A DNA stretch of 64,000 nt from Nonomuraea glycinis (lineage in GTDB: Bacteria > Actinomycetota > Actinomycetes > Streptosporangiales > Streptosporangiaceae), in NCBI RefSeq assembly GCF_014646515.1, contig NZ_BMNK01000002.1, positions 143,964 through 207,963 of the forward strand, written 5' to 3'. Position 1 is the first letter of the stretch. The number at the start of each line of letters is the position of its first letter. Made by a program: the position numbers and the translations under genes. The notes beneath the pieces were generated by a model. The model made no database searches. It was not told the origin of the DNA and was given only the letters and a program-made list of their open reading frames with translations. Of this stretch, positions 51,017 to 58,986 are shown piece after piece.

Positions 51017-52021
51017 ATGACCGGGGGAACCTTGAAGATCGTCTTTACCGATGAGGATCTGGTCCGGGTGCGCATCGCCTCGCGCATCGATGAGCTGTGG
51101 GAAATGGCGATGAGCCTGCACGTGCTGCAGAGACCCGGCGGGGGCGCGGACCTGACCGGCTGGCGACGCCAGGCCCGCGCCGACCTGGCCGAGGCGGGCC
51201 TGCTGACACCGGTACGGCAGCGGCTGGTGCCGTTGATGCCGATCAAGGCCTACTTCCCTGACTTCCTCACCCCGTACCACGCCCAAGCGGGACCGCGGAG
51301 CGGCATCGACGCGCTGGCCGACACCCCGCCCTCCCGGGTGCGCCACGAGGTCGACCAGCTGCGCCGGCACGCCGCCCTGCCCGCCACCCTCGACGACCTC
51401 GCCCGCGGCGACCGGCGCGCCATCTCCGGGCTGGCCGGCCTGGCCGCCCGCTACTGCCGGACCGCCTTCGCCGGCCACCGCACCACGATGGAGCACGCAC
51501 TGGGCCGCGAACGCACCCGGCTCACCCGCCTGCTCAGCGACCACGGCGTGGAGGCGATGCTCACCGCCCTGGGACCGCGCACGCGCTGGCGATCCCCCGT
51601 CCTGGAGACCGACTACGCCGCCGGCCGGTACGAGATCCAGCTGCGCGGCCGCGGCCTGACCCTGATCCCGTCCTACTTCTGCCGCTACACCCCGGTCGCG
51701 CTGGCCGACCCGAGCCTGCCACCCGTCCTGATCTTCCCCGCCCCCCGCCGAACCCCGGCACCCGACCCCGTCCTCGACGACGCGCTGCCCGACCTGCTCG
51801 GCCCCACCAGAACCCGCATCCTGCGCTGCGTCGCCGCCACCACCGGCTGCACCACCAGCGAGCTCGCCCGCCGAACCGGCACCTCGCTCTCCTCCGCCAG
51901 CGCCCACGCCCAGGTGCTGCACCGCACCGGACTGATCACCAGCACCCGCCACGCCAACATGGTCATCCACCAGATCACCCGCCTGGGCGCCGAACTGATC
52001 CACCACCGAACCCGGCTATGA
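51017..52021 (+). CDS. ArsR-like winged-helix regulator with DUF5937 domain
   Basis: 334 residues from the ATG at 51017 (GGAGG upstream). The N-terminal ~230 residues match DUF5937 (LVRVRIASRIDELWEMAMSLHVLQ), and the C-terminal ~75 hold an ArsR-type HTH (RTRILRCVAATTGCTTSELARRTGTSLSSASAHAQVLHRTGLI). The inverted order, sensor first and HTH last, is characteristic. The ligand is unknown. It is followed by a PPOX enzyme 27 nt away. The 127-bp gap before it holds no gene. Confidence 0.88.
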   Translation: MTGGTLKIVFTDEDLVRVRIASRIDELWEMAMSLHVLQRPGGGADLTGWRRQARADLAEAGLLTPVRQRLVPLMPIKAYFPDFLTPYHAQAGPRSGIDALADTPPSRVRHEVDQLRRHAALPATLDDLARGDRRAISGLAGLAARYCRTAFAGHRTTMEHALGRERTRLTRLLSDHGVEAMLTALGPRTRWRSPVLETDYAAGRYEIQLRGRGLTLIPSYFCRYTPVALADPSLPPVLIFPAPRRTPAPDPVLDDALPDLLGPTRTRILRCVAATTGCTTSELARRTGTSLSSASAHAQVLHRTGLITSTRHANMVIHQITRLGAELIHHRTRL

Positions 52022-52048
52022 CCACCGGCGCACTGGTTCAATGACCTC

Positions 52049-52450
52049 ATGGACCAGGCAGCCGCCCGCGAGCGTTTCGCGGCGGCACGAACCGCCACGC
52101 TCGCCACCGTGGACGCGGCCGGGACCCCGCATCTCGTGCCCGTCGTGTTCGCCGTGCACGGGGACGTGATCGCCTTCGCCGTCGACCACAAACCGAAGAC
52201 CACCACGAACCTCCGGCGGCTGCGGAACATCGCCCAGAACGACCGCGTCTGCCTGCTGGTCGACCACTACGACGACGACTGGTCACGCCTGTGGTGGGTC
52301 AGAGCCGACGGCCGGGCCGTCATCGCCGAGGATCCCGCCCGATGGATCGAGCGCCTGGCGGACCGCTATGCGCAGTATCGGGAGCGTCCGCCGCAGGGCC
52401 CCGTCGTCACCATCACGGTGGACAGGTGGCAAGGCTGGTCGGCCCGATGA
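52049..52450 (+). CDS. PPOX-class F420-dependent oxidoreductase (TIGR03668-like)
   Basis: 133 residues. MDQAAARERFAAARTATLATVDAAGTPHLVPVVFAV is the split-barrel FMN/F420-binding start, and KTTTNLRRLRNIAQNDRVCLLVDHYDDDWSRLWWVRADG is typical of the family that reduces F420-linked substrates. It follows the DUF5937 regulator closely. It ends 6 nt before a terminator. Confidence 0.88.
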   Translation: MDQAAARERFAAARTATLATVDAAGTPHLVPVVFAVHGDVIAFAVDHKPKTTTNLRRLRNIAQNDRVCLLVDHYDDDWSRLWWVRADGRAVIAEDPARWIERLADRYAQYRERPPQGPVVTITVDRWQGWSAR

Positions 52451-52456
52451 CACGAA

Positions 52457-52480
52457 GGGCCCCCGAGAGATCGGGGGCCC
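52457..52480. terminator. bidirectional hairpin terminator
   Basis: GGGCCCCCGA and TCGGGGGCCC form a perfect 10-bp stem with a GAGA loop. It lies between the PPOX stop and the 3' end of the minus-strand tRNA-Ser(CGA), so it can serve both. Confidence 0.85.
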
Positions 52481-52487
52481 GGACGAG

Positions 52488-52577
52488 TGGCGGTGGTGGT
52501 GGGATTTGAACCCACGGATGAGTTGCCCCATCACACGCTTTCGAGGCGTGCGCCCTCGGCCACTAGGCGACACCACC
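52488..52577 (-). tRNA. tRNA-Ser (anticodon CGA)
   Basis: On the minus strand GGTGGTG pairs with CACCACC, the discriminator is G and CCA is encoded (52488-52490). The anticodon stem encloses CTCGAAA (anticodon CGA) and the long variable arm GTGATGGGGCAACTCATC marks a class II serine tRNA; TTCAAAT is the T-loop. It is the second serine tRNA in the window, and its 5' half is nearly identical to the GGA species. Confidence 0.97.
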
Positions 52578-52587
52578 GTCGACGAGC

Positions 52588-53043
52588 TTACCGGATCCGC
52601 CGAGTGGCGAAGAACTTCTTTAGGGCCGTGGAGCTCTCCTCGGCCAGTACGCCCATGACGACCTCCGGGCGATGGTTGAGCCGGCGATCCCTGACCACGT
52701 CCCAGAGCGAGCCGACGGCTCCGGCCTTGTCGTCGGTAGCGCCGTACACGATCCTGTCGATCCTCGACTGGACGGCGGCGCCCGCGCACATCGTGCAGGG
52801 TTCGAGCGTGACGACGAGCGTGCAGCCGGTCAGCCGCCACTCGCCGCGCCGGCGGGCGGCCTGCCTGAGGGCGAGCACCTCGGCGTGCGCGGTCGGGTCG
52901 GCGGTGCTTTCGCGGTCGTTGCCGGCGGCGGCCAGGACCTCGCCGAGCGGGCCGAGCACCACGGCGCCCACGGGCACCTCGCCCCTGGCTCCGGCGGCGA
53001 CGGCCTGCTCCAGGGCCAGGCGCATCGCGTCCGCGTGGTTCAC
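52588..53043 (-). CDS. tadA: tRNA adenosine(34) deaminase TadA
   Basis: 151 residues. Zinc/catalytic motifs H53-A-E55 and E81-P-C83-T-M-C86 are intact. TadA converts A34 to inosine in tRNA-Arg(ACG). Its start overlaps the stop of the upstream partner gene (ATGA), giving a three-gene minus-strand operon. The last 10 nt are close to the tRNA-Ser(CGA) gene. Confidence 0.95.
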   Translation of the reverse strand: MNHADAMRLALEQAVAAGARGEVPVGAVVLGPLGEVLAAAGNDRESTADPTAHAEVLALRQAARRRGEWRLTGCTLVVTLEPCTMCAGAAVQSRIDRIVYGATDDKAGAVGSLWDVVRDRRLNHRPEVVMGVLAEESSTALKKFFATRRIR

Positions 53044-53513
53044 CGCAAGCGGTCGAGCTCGTCGGCGAAGGACAGCCGCTCGGCCAGCACCGAGAGGATG
53101 TCGGCCGGGAGCATCCCTTCCTCCACGCTCAGCTCCAGCAACTCCTCGGAGGTCACGCCCAGGTCGCTGAGCAGCTCGAAGTCGCCTGCGGGGCGTACGC
53201 CGAGCTCGGTGGCCTCCTTGTCGGGGGCCACGCCCGCGAACTCGGCGAACAGCTCACCGAGGCGGTCGGAGAGGATGGCGTGGGCGTCGGAGAGGAACAC
53301 CCGGGGCTCGTCGTCGCCGCGGTAGCGGACGATGGCGAACCACTCGTCCTCCACCTCGACGCAGAGCAGCGCCAGCTCGTCGCCCGCCAGGCCGAGCGCT
53401 TCGACCACGGCGTCGCCGAAGTCGTCGACGATCTCAGAATCACGCAGGTCGACCTCGGCGCCGCTCCAGCCGTCGGAGGTCTTGACGAAGGCCGCGGAGA
53501 AGGTGTTCGCCAT
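53040..53513 (-). CDS. tRNA adenosine deaminase-associated protein, copy 1
   Basis: 157 residues, very acidic. AAFVKTSDGWSGAEVDLRDSEIVDDFGDAVVEAL, the FAIVRYRGDDEPRVFLSDA core and the ELLELSVEEGMLPADIL end match the family found next to actinobacterial tadA. The function is unknown; adjacency suggests a role with TadA. It overlaps tadA by 4 nt and follows its paralogue by 15 nt. Confidence 0.85.
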   Translation of the reverse strand: MANTFSAAFVKTSDGWSGAEVDLRDSEIVDDFGDAVVEALGLAGDELALLCVEVEDEWFAIVRYRGDDEPRVFLSDAHAILSDRLGELFAEFAGVAPDKEATELGVRPAGDFELLSDLGVTSEELLELSVEEGMLPADILSVLAERLSFADELDRLR

Positions 53514-53528
53514 GTGCGCTCCAGGGGG

Positions 53529-54038
53529 TCAGTCGAAGACCGATGCGATGGCCCGCTCGAACGGCTCGGAGAAGCCGAGCCGTGCGGCGATGCTGGACAG
53601 CACCTCGTCGGGCAGCAGGTCGACGTCGCCGGACAGGATGCCCAGCTCCATCTCGTCCAGTCCGAGGTCAGCGAAGATCGACAGATCGCCGGCGGGCAGC
53701 GCGGTGTCCTCGTCCTGAAGGATCTCGTCGAGCTCGTCCTCGTCGGGGACCGGCACGTCGAGGTAGTCGAGAACCTGTTCGGCCAGCGGGAAGTCCCAGG
53801 ACGCGGCGATGTCGGAGAGGAAGACATCGACCCGTTCGCCGAGCACGCGCAACGCCACGAAGAACTCATCCCCCACGGCGACCAGGCCAATCGTGCCGCT
53901 CTCGCTCGGCTGCTGGCGCAGGGCCTTGATCAGCCCGTGCAGATCGGACGTGAGTGCGACGGGCAGCAACTCGGCGTCCCAGCAGTCATCCTCGAGATAG
54001 ACCACGATGGCGAAATCAAGTGCGTCTTCGTCTGTCAT
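53529..54038 (-). CDS. tRNA adenosine deaminase-associated protein, copy 2 (paralogue)
   Basis: 169 residues from the ATG at 54038 (GGGGA upstream). The sequence (DFAIVVYLEDDCWDAELLPVAL, GDEFFVALRVLGERVDVFLSDI, SGDVDLLPDEVLSSIAARLGF) is a divergent copy of the downstream gene; both share an FLSD motif and a very acidic C-terminal half. The pair precedes tadA and probably forms a hetero-oligomer with it or with each other. Confidence 0.8.
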   Translation of the reverse strand: MTDEDALDFAIVVYLEDDCWDAELLPVALTSDLHGLIKALRQQPSESGTIGLVAVGDEFFVALRVLGERVDVFLSDIAASWDFPLAEQVLDYLDVPVPDEDELDEILQDEDTALPAGDLSIFADLGLDEMELGILSGDVDLLPDEVLSSIAARLGFSEPFERAIASVFD

Positions 54039-54194
54039 CGCGATCCCCCACACCCGACCCTGTCAGTACAGAGCCTCTTCGGTTTCCAATCGTTCCAGAC
54101 CTGACCGGCCGGCGTGTGCCCCTCCGACCAAATTGTGATCAAAACAGCGGACGCATCATGCCGGTACGTTCCACACAAGATAGCGTTGTCCCTT

Positions 54195-54833
54195 ATGGAA
54201 ACCCTCGTCGTCGACCATCCGCTCGTGGCTCACAAGCTCACCGCGCTGCGCGATGTCCGTACCGACTCGCCCACCTTCCGCCGGCTGGCGGACGAGCTGG
54301 TGACGCTGCTGGCGTACGAGGCCACGCGGGACGTACGGGTCGCCGAGGTGACGGTGGAGACCCCGGTGGCCACGGCCACGGGCGTGCGGATGGCCAAGCC
54401 GTACCCGCTGGTCGTGCCGATTCTGCGCGCCGGGCTCGGCATGCTCGACGGCATGACCAGGCTGCTGCCCAAGGCGGAGGTCGGGTTCCTCGGCATGGTC
54501 CGCAACGAGTCGACGCTGCAGGCCGAGACGTACGCCACCCGGCTCCCGGACGACCTGTCGGGGCGGCAGTGCTACGTCGTGGACCCGATGCTGGCCACCG
54601 GCGGCACGCTGGCGGCGGCCGTGCAGTTCCTGTTCGACCGGGGGGCCGACGACGTCACGGCCCTGTGCCTGCTTGCCTCACCCGAGGGCTTGGCGCACAT
54701 GGACGAGGTGTTCGCCGGCAGCGGCAAGCCGATCCGGGTGGTGACGGCCGCGCTCGATGAGCGGCTCAACGAGAACGGTTACATCGTGCCCGGTCTCGGC
54801 GACGCGGGCGACCGCCTCTACGGCGTCGTCTGA
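54195..54833 (+). CDS. upp: uracil phosphoribosyltransferase
   Basis: 212 residues from the ATG at 54195. The start [20 protein letters not shown], the uracil/PRPP loops [12 protein letters not shown] and [13 protein letters not shown], and [19 protein letters not shown] at the end are standard. It salvages uracil to UMP. TAGCGT lies 8 nt before the ATG, slightly far for a leaderless -10. It is divergent from the tadA operon across about 156 bp. Confidence 0.96.
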   Translation: METLVVDHPLVAHKLTALRDVRTDSPTFRRLADELVTLLAYEATRDVRVAEVTVETPVATATGVRMAKPYPLVVPILRAGLGMLDGMTRLLPKAEVGFLGMVRNESTLQAETYATRLPDDLSGRQCYVVDPMLATGGTLAAAVQFLFDRGADDVTALCLLASPEGLAHMDEVFAGSGKPIRVVTAALDERLNENGYIVPGLGDAGDRLYGVV

Positions 54834-54872
54834 CAGGTCTTTTCCAGCACACGGACCACCCTCTTCGTTACA

Positions 54873-54878
54873 TACTGT
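54873..54878 (+). promoter_or_regulatory. -10 box of leaderless small ORF
   Basis: TACTGT lies 6 nt before the ATG at 54885, in the 50-nt gap after upp. Confidence 0.4.
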
Positions 54879-54884
54879 GTTTGC

Positions 54885-54968
54885 ATGGGTACGAAGAGCG
54901 AGGAAGGCAACTTCCGCTGGTGGGGGAGCAGGATGAGCGTTTGTCCGATCGCCGGGGTGTTCTCGTGA
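54885..54968 (+). CDS. candidate 27-residue leader peptide
   Basis: An ATG six nt after a TACTGT box opens a 27-residue frame (start MGTKSEEGNFRWWGSRM). Its TGA overlaps the GTG of the next gene (GTGA at 54965-54968), so translation would couple them. There is no Shine-Dalgarno for the next gene, which makes coupling a natural explanation. It may be a leader peptide or an unnoticed small protein; I do not recognise it. Confidence 0.45.
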   Translation: MGTKSEEGNFRWWGSRMSVCPIAGVFS

Positions 54969-55189
54969 ACGATCGCACCGAGGCGGATCCGAATCCGTAC
55001 GCGGAAGTGGAGACGGCGCTGCGCGAGGAGTTCGCGGGTGTCCACTCCGCTGCCACCGTAACGCGTTGCGTGGATGCGGCGCACTACGGCGCGCTGGAGG
55101 TCACAGGCTACGCGCATCCGAGTCTCGTCGAGCGGATCGCGCGCAAGCATCTTCACGTTCTGGCTCTGGTGGCCAGCGAACGTGGCTAA
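54965..55189 (+). CDS. small three-helix-bundle domain protein
   Basis: 74 residues from the GTG at 54965; a longer in-frame start at 54881 lacks support. ADPNPYAEVETALREEFAGVH, ATVTRCVDAAHYGALEV and PSLVERIARKHLHVLALV give three amphipathic helices, matching the actinobacterial three-helix-bundle dimerisation family. The function is unknown. Its start overlaps the stop of the preceding 27-residue ORF. Confidence 0.7.
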   Translation: MNDRTEADPNPYAEVETALREEFAGVHSAATVTRCVDAAHYGALEVTGYAHPSLVERIARKHLHVLALVASERG

Positions 55190-55285
55190 GCAAGATCGAA
55201 ACTAGCTCGCGATGCCACCTTTACCCCGGCTACAGGGTGGGTAATGTATAGGGCGGGCGGAGTGAGTAAGTGTACGGAGGCGACA

Positions 55286-55444
55286 GTGCAGGTCAAAAAA
55301 GTCCTCAGCTACGGTGGTGTCGCGTTTGTCGCGTACTACCTGTTCGCACGACCATCCGATGCCGCTGACGCGGTCAAAGGAGCGTTCGACACCGTGTTCA
55401 ACGCAGCCGACTCTCTGGCTCAATTTGTGAACCAACTCGCATGA
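55286..55444 (+). CDS. small single-helix membrane protein
   Basis: 52 residues from the GTG at 55286 (GGAGG 6 nt before); a longer frame from 55244 has no RBS. VLSYGGVAFVAYYLFA is a transmembrane helix and the rest (DAADAVKGAFDTVFNAADSLAQFVNQLA) is an amphipathic helix. Its stop overlaps the ATG of the PH-domain gene (ATGA), so the two are coupled and may form a membrane complex. Confidence 0.75.
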   Translation: MQVKKVLSYGGVAFVAYYLFARPSDAADAVKGAFDTVFNAADSLAQFVNQLA

Positions 55445-55974
55445 GACTTGTGACCCACGGGGACTCTGCTCCGTCGTCGGTCAACCGTTATCTCCTCCCC
55501 CACGAACAACAGGTCATCATGGTGCGGCGCCACCCCGCCGTGCTGCTTCGTCCGATCGCCGAGGTGTTCGGCGGTCTGATCGTCGCCGGACTGCTCAGCA
55601 GGTTCTTCGGCGGAAGCGCGGGGGGTGGCACGGCTCTGGTCGTCGTGTGGTGGCTCTGGCTGCTACTCCTGATCCGTTTTGTCTGGAAAGTCGCTGAGTG
55701 GTCGGTCGACTACTTTGTGGTCACCTCTAAGCGGATGCTCTTGACTACGGGCTTGATCACGCGCAAGGTCGCGATGATGCCCCTCGGAAAAGTCACCGAC
55801 ATGAGCTTCCAGAGAAGTCTGCTTGGGCGCATGCTCGGCTACGGAGAGTTCATCCTCGAGTCGGCCGGTCAGGACCAGGCACTCTCCACCGTCGAGTACA
55901 TTCCGTATCCCGAGACCCTCTACCTGGAGGTCTGTCAGATGCTTTTCCCAGGCAAGGACGACCCAGACGATTAA
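55441..55974 (+). CDS. bacterial PH-domain (bPH2/YdbS-like) membrane protein
   Basis: 177 residues. Two transmembrane helices (AEVFGGLIVAGLLSRFF; ALVVVWWLWLLLLIRFVWKV) precede the PH-like domain (DYFVVTSKRMLLTTGLITRKVAMMPLGKVTDMSFQRS...GRMLGYGEFILESAG). bPH2 proteins are widespread and of unclear role, often in envelope stress. It is coupled to a small membrane protein upstream. Confidence 0.9.
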   Translation: MRLVTHGDSAPSSVNRYLLPHEQQVIMVRRHPAVLLRPIAEVFGGLIVAGLLSRFFGGSAGGGTALVVVWWLWLLLLIRFVWKVAEWSVDYFVVTSKRMLLTTGLITRKVAMMPLGKVTDMSFQRSLLGRMLGYGEFILESAGQDQALSTVEYIPYPETLYLEVCQMLFPGKDDPDD

Positions 55975-56070
55975 TCTCCGCGTGGAGAATTCTTCACGCG
56001 GGGATACCCGATTCGGCTACTTCATGCAATCATTGCGTGTTGTTGACCCTTCCCCGCCTTGAGAGATGAG

Positions 56071-57414
56071 ATGCCGAGTCAGGGAACCATCGGTGACCGC
56101 GTCCGAGGATTGCGGCTGAACAGGCGCATGTCGCAGGCCCAGTTGGCCGGACCCGACCTGTCGGACAGTTATGTCTCGCTCATAGAGTCGGGTAAGCGCA
56201 CACCGACTCCTGTCGTCGCACGCCTGCTGGCCGAACGGCTGGGGTGCACCACCGAGTTCCTCCTGCATGGGATCGAGCCTCGGCAGCGCATCGACACCGA
56301 GCTCGGCCTGCGTCATGCCGAGTTGGAGCTGCAGCACGGCGATCCCGCCGTCGCCGCGGAACGTTTCACGGAGATCGTGAAGGCCGCCGACGAGGACAAC
56401 GCCATGCTCACCGCGCACGCGCGGCTGGGCAGAGCGCGGGCTCTGGAGGCGCAGGGACGGCTCGGCCAGGCGGTCGAGGCCTTCGAACGCCTGCGCAAGG
56501 AGGCCGCCGCGCACCCTGAGCGACTGGCGGACCTGCCGCTCACCGTCGCGCTGAGCCGCTGCTACCAGCGGGCCGGCGACCGGCTGCGCGCCCGCGACCT
56601 CGCCTGCAAGGCGCTGGAGCAGGCCGAGCAGATGTCCATCACCCAGGGTGAGATCGCCATCGACCTGGCCGCCGCGCTCGTCGTGGCGCGCGGCGACCGC
56701 GAGGGGCAGTCCGCCGAGCTCGCTTTCGTCAAGAAGGTGCTGGACGTAGCCGGCGTTCCTGAAATTGTGGACCGTTCCGGAGAGATCCACGCGCTCTGGC
56801 AGGCGAGCAGCGCGGCGGCCGCGGGCGACGACTCCGCGCTGGCCGTACGCCTCGCCGACGACGCCGTCAACGCCGGCCGTCAGGAGCGGCTCGCGCTGCA
56901 GCTGGCCAGGACCGCCATGCACTGGGCCCGGCTGGAGAGCGCCCCCCTGAGCGAGGCGGAGCGGTTGTCGGCGGCCGCGGCGCACACGTTCGCCTCGGCC
57001 ACGGGCAGGGAGCGCGAGCACGGTGAGAGTCTCATCGTGCGCGCCAGAGTCAAGGTGCGCGCAGGCGATATCGCGCTCGCGGGCAAGCTCGCGGGCGAGG
57101 CCCTCGACCTGCTGCCTGACGCTCCCGGCACGGCCGCGGCCGAGGCCAACCTGGTGCTCGCCACGGCCGCGCTCAGCCTGCACGGCGACCCGGCCACGCA
57201 TCTCGGTAGGGCTCGCGCGCTGCTGGCCGACCGTGACCGGCAGGTGTTCGGCTCCGACCGGCCGGCCGCCCGCTGCTGGCGCGAGCTCGGCGACCTGTAC
57301 GGCCAGGTGGGGGACCGTGCGCAGCAGACGGCCGCCTACCGCAAGGCCCTCGAATCCGCCGGAGTCCGCTCCATGATGGCCGGGCTCACGGTCGACGCCA
57401 CCCTTTCCCACTGA
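56071..57414 (+). CDS. XRE-family regulator with TPR domain (transcriptional regulator-like)
   Basis: 447 residues from the ATG at 56071. HTH: GDRVRGLRLNRRMSQAQLAGPDLSDSYVSLIESGKRTPTPVVARLLAERLG, followed by about 370 residues of TPR-like helices. This layout occurs in actinomycete quorum or development regulators (PlcR/ Rgg-like or BldC-adjacent types), which often bind small peptides or control morphology. Possible partners are unknown. A hairpin lies just after the stop. Confidence 0.88.
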   Translation: MPSQGTIGDRVRGLRLNRRMSQAQLAGPDLSDSYVSLIESGKRTPTPVVARLLAERLGCTTEFLLHGIEPRQRIDTELGLRHAELELQHGDPAVAAERFTEIVKAADEDNAMLTAHARLGRARALEAQGRLGQAVEAFERLRKEAAAHPERLADLPLTVALSRCYQRAGDRLRARDLACKALEQAEQMSITQGEIAIDLAAALVVARGDREGQSAELAFVKKVLDVAGVPEIVDRSGEIHALWQASSAAAAGDDSALAVRLADDAVNAGRQERLALQLARTAMHWARLESAPLSEAERLSAAAAHTFASATGREREHGESLIVRARVKVRAGDIALAGKLAGEALDLLPDAPGTAAAEANLVLATAALSLHGDPATHLGRARALLADRDRQVFGSDRPAARCWRELGDLYGQVGDRAQQTAAYRKALESAGVRSMMAGLTVDATLSH

Positions 57415-57425
57415 CCTCCGGGGGG

Positions 57426-57453
57426 CTCCAGGTCGGCTTCTTCCGGCCTGGAG
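57426..57453 (+). terminator. hairpin after the XRE-TPR gene
   Basis: CTCCAGGTCGG pairs with CCGGCCTGGAG (one G-U), with a 6-nt loop. No T-tract follows, so it may be a Rho-independent-like terminator without tail, which is common in actinomycetes. Confidence 0.65.
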
Positions 57454-57517
57454 TAGACTAGGGTTCTCCAGTCATTGACTCATAGGATGATTGGTTTCCC
57501 CCGGAGGAGGCGCGACT

Positions 57518-58192
57518 GTGAGTCTGCGTACAGCGCAGCGGGCTTCGCTGGTTGATCAAGTGATCGACCAGCTCAAGGAGCAGATCACCTCAGCGTCGTG
57601 GCCGATGAACGGCAAGATTCCGACCGAGACCGTGCTCGCGGAGCAACTCGGGGTTGGACGCAACACCGTTCGTGAGGCCGTGCGCGCGCTCACTCATGCC
57701 GGGCTCCTGGAGTGCCGGCAGGGTGACGGCACCTACGTCCGCGCCACCAGCGAGCTCTCGGGGGCCATGCTCAGGCGGCTGCGGCAGGCCGAGCAGCTGG
57801 AGATCCTGGAGGTGCGGCGGGCTCTGGAGATCGAGGCCGCCCGCCTGGCCGCCACCCGGCGCACCGACGAGGACATCGTCCTCATCGAGGCCGCGCTCGC
57901 CGAGCGGGACAAGGCCTGGGAGGCCGACGACCCCGACCTCTTCGTCGAGGCCGACCTGGCCTTCCACATGGCCGTCGCGCACGCCACCCACAACTTCGTG
58001 CTCATCGACCTGTACGAGGACTTCTCCGCCGCGCTGCGGGCCAGCATCACCGCGGCGGGCACCTCGCTCAACAAGAGCTACATCCCGCACGACGCGATAG
58101 CCCGCGCCATCACCGCCGGCGACGCCACCGCCGCCGAGCGGGCCGGCCACGCGTGCATGGAGCACATCCTCATCGCCCTGACCGACGCTTAA
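57518..58192 (+). CDS. GntR-family regulator (FadR subfamily)
   Basis: 224 residues from the GTG at 57518 (GGAGGAGG upstream); the longer start at 57491 lacks an RBS. HTH: VIDQLKEQITSASWPMNGKIPTETVLAEQLGVGRNTVREAVRALTHAGLLECRQGDGTYV; the FCD ligand domain follows (metal-binding DLAFHMAVAHATHN and HDAIARAITAGDATAAERAGHACMEHI). FadR-type regulators sense organic acids. No clear target is adjacent. Confidence 0.9.
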   Translation: MSLRTAQRASLVDQVIDQLKEQITSASWPMNGKIPTETVLAEQLGVGRNTVREAVRALTHAGLLECRQGDGTYVRATSELSGAMLRRLRQAEQLEILEVRRALEIEAARLAATRRTDEDIVLIEAALAERDKAWEADDPDLFVEADLAFHMAVAHATHNFVLIDLYEDFSAALRASITAAGTSLNKSYIPHDAIARAITAGDATAAERAGHACMEHILIALTDA

Positions 58193-58223
58193 CCACAGCG
58201 GCGGCCACCCGGCCCGCGCGGCA

Positions 58224-58351
58224 TTCGGCGTCGTCGGCGTTCCGCGTCGCCAGAGTTCGGCGTCGTCAGAGTTCGGCGTGGTCAGGGTCCGGCGTGGTCA
58301 GGGTCCGACGTGGTCAGGGTCCGGCGTGGTCGGCGTCTTGCATGGTCGGCG
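58224..58351. repeat. eight-copy 16-bp tandem array
   Basis: Units of the type TTCGGCGTGGTCAGGG start at 58224, 58240, 58256, 58272, 58288, 58304, 58320 and 58336, an exact 16-bp period, with gradual drift from the first to the last. It fills the gap between the GntR gene and the transporter remnant and runs into the latter. GTGGTCAG is shared with the 23-bp array at 12276. Confidence 0.92.
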
Positions 58352-58946
58352 TCGAAGTTCTCGAACGTTCGCCGTTCTGCTGGCGGCCTACGTCTGGCGG
58401 CTGGTCGCCTACCCGCGACGCGCCCTGGCCGACGCCCGGGGTCCTGGCCGGGCCTTCGGCTATTTCTCGTTGGTGGCGGCGCCCAACGTGCTGGGGATCC
58501 GGCTGGCCCTCGACCACCACCTGGCCGTGGGCTTCTGGGGGATCGGCGTGATCCTGTACCTGATGCTGACCGGGGTACGCTGCTCCTGCGTCCACTTCGA
58601 CCACCGCTGCACCCAGCACGCCGGGACGCTCACGCCGATCCTGCGGCGATATCAGGATCGGCGGCAGGCCGAATCCGACCGGCTGAGCCCGCCGGCGATC
58701 TCCGTGGCCCGCGCCGGACCCATCGGGCTGCTACGCGATCTACAGGACCTCTACCAGCTTGCCCACCTGGTCGATATCACCTGGGTGCTGGTCGGACAGG
58801 CTGCCGCCGGCGCACGCGACCGCGCCCTGCTGAACGTCGTCGCCACCTGCGTCGCCACCTGCGGCCCTGATATCACCGCACGGCTGGCCTGGCTACGCGG
58901 CCGCATGAAAGCCGCCGCCCCGCAGACCCTGCTCGTCGCGTCCTGA
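58352..58946 (+). pseudogene. chimeric remnant: TDT/SLAC1-type transporter piece joined to an unknown sequence
   Basis: Residues encoded from about 58370 to 58575 (VWRLVAYPRRALADARGPG, FGYFSLVAAPNVLGIRLAL, GFWGIGVILYLMLTG) match one part of tellurite-resistance/dicarboxylate (TDT/SLAC1) transporters, about 60 residues out of ~330. The remainder (from about 58580: CSCVHFDHRCTQHAGTLTPILRR, LYQLAHLVDITWVLVG) does not fit that family and looks like a short actinobacterial hypothetical. The frame is continuous through the junction, and the 16-bp array abuts its 5' end. Probably a deletion product; a functional protein is unlikely. Confidence 0.55.
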
Positions 58947-58986
58947 GCGGCATCCCGAGCCGAGACCGCGCCGTGGGGCCGGGCGG

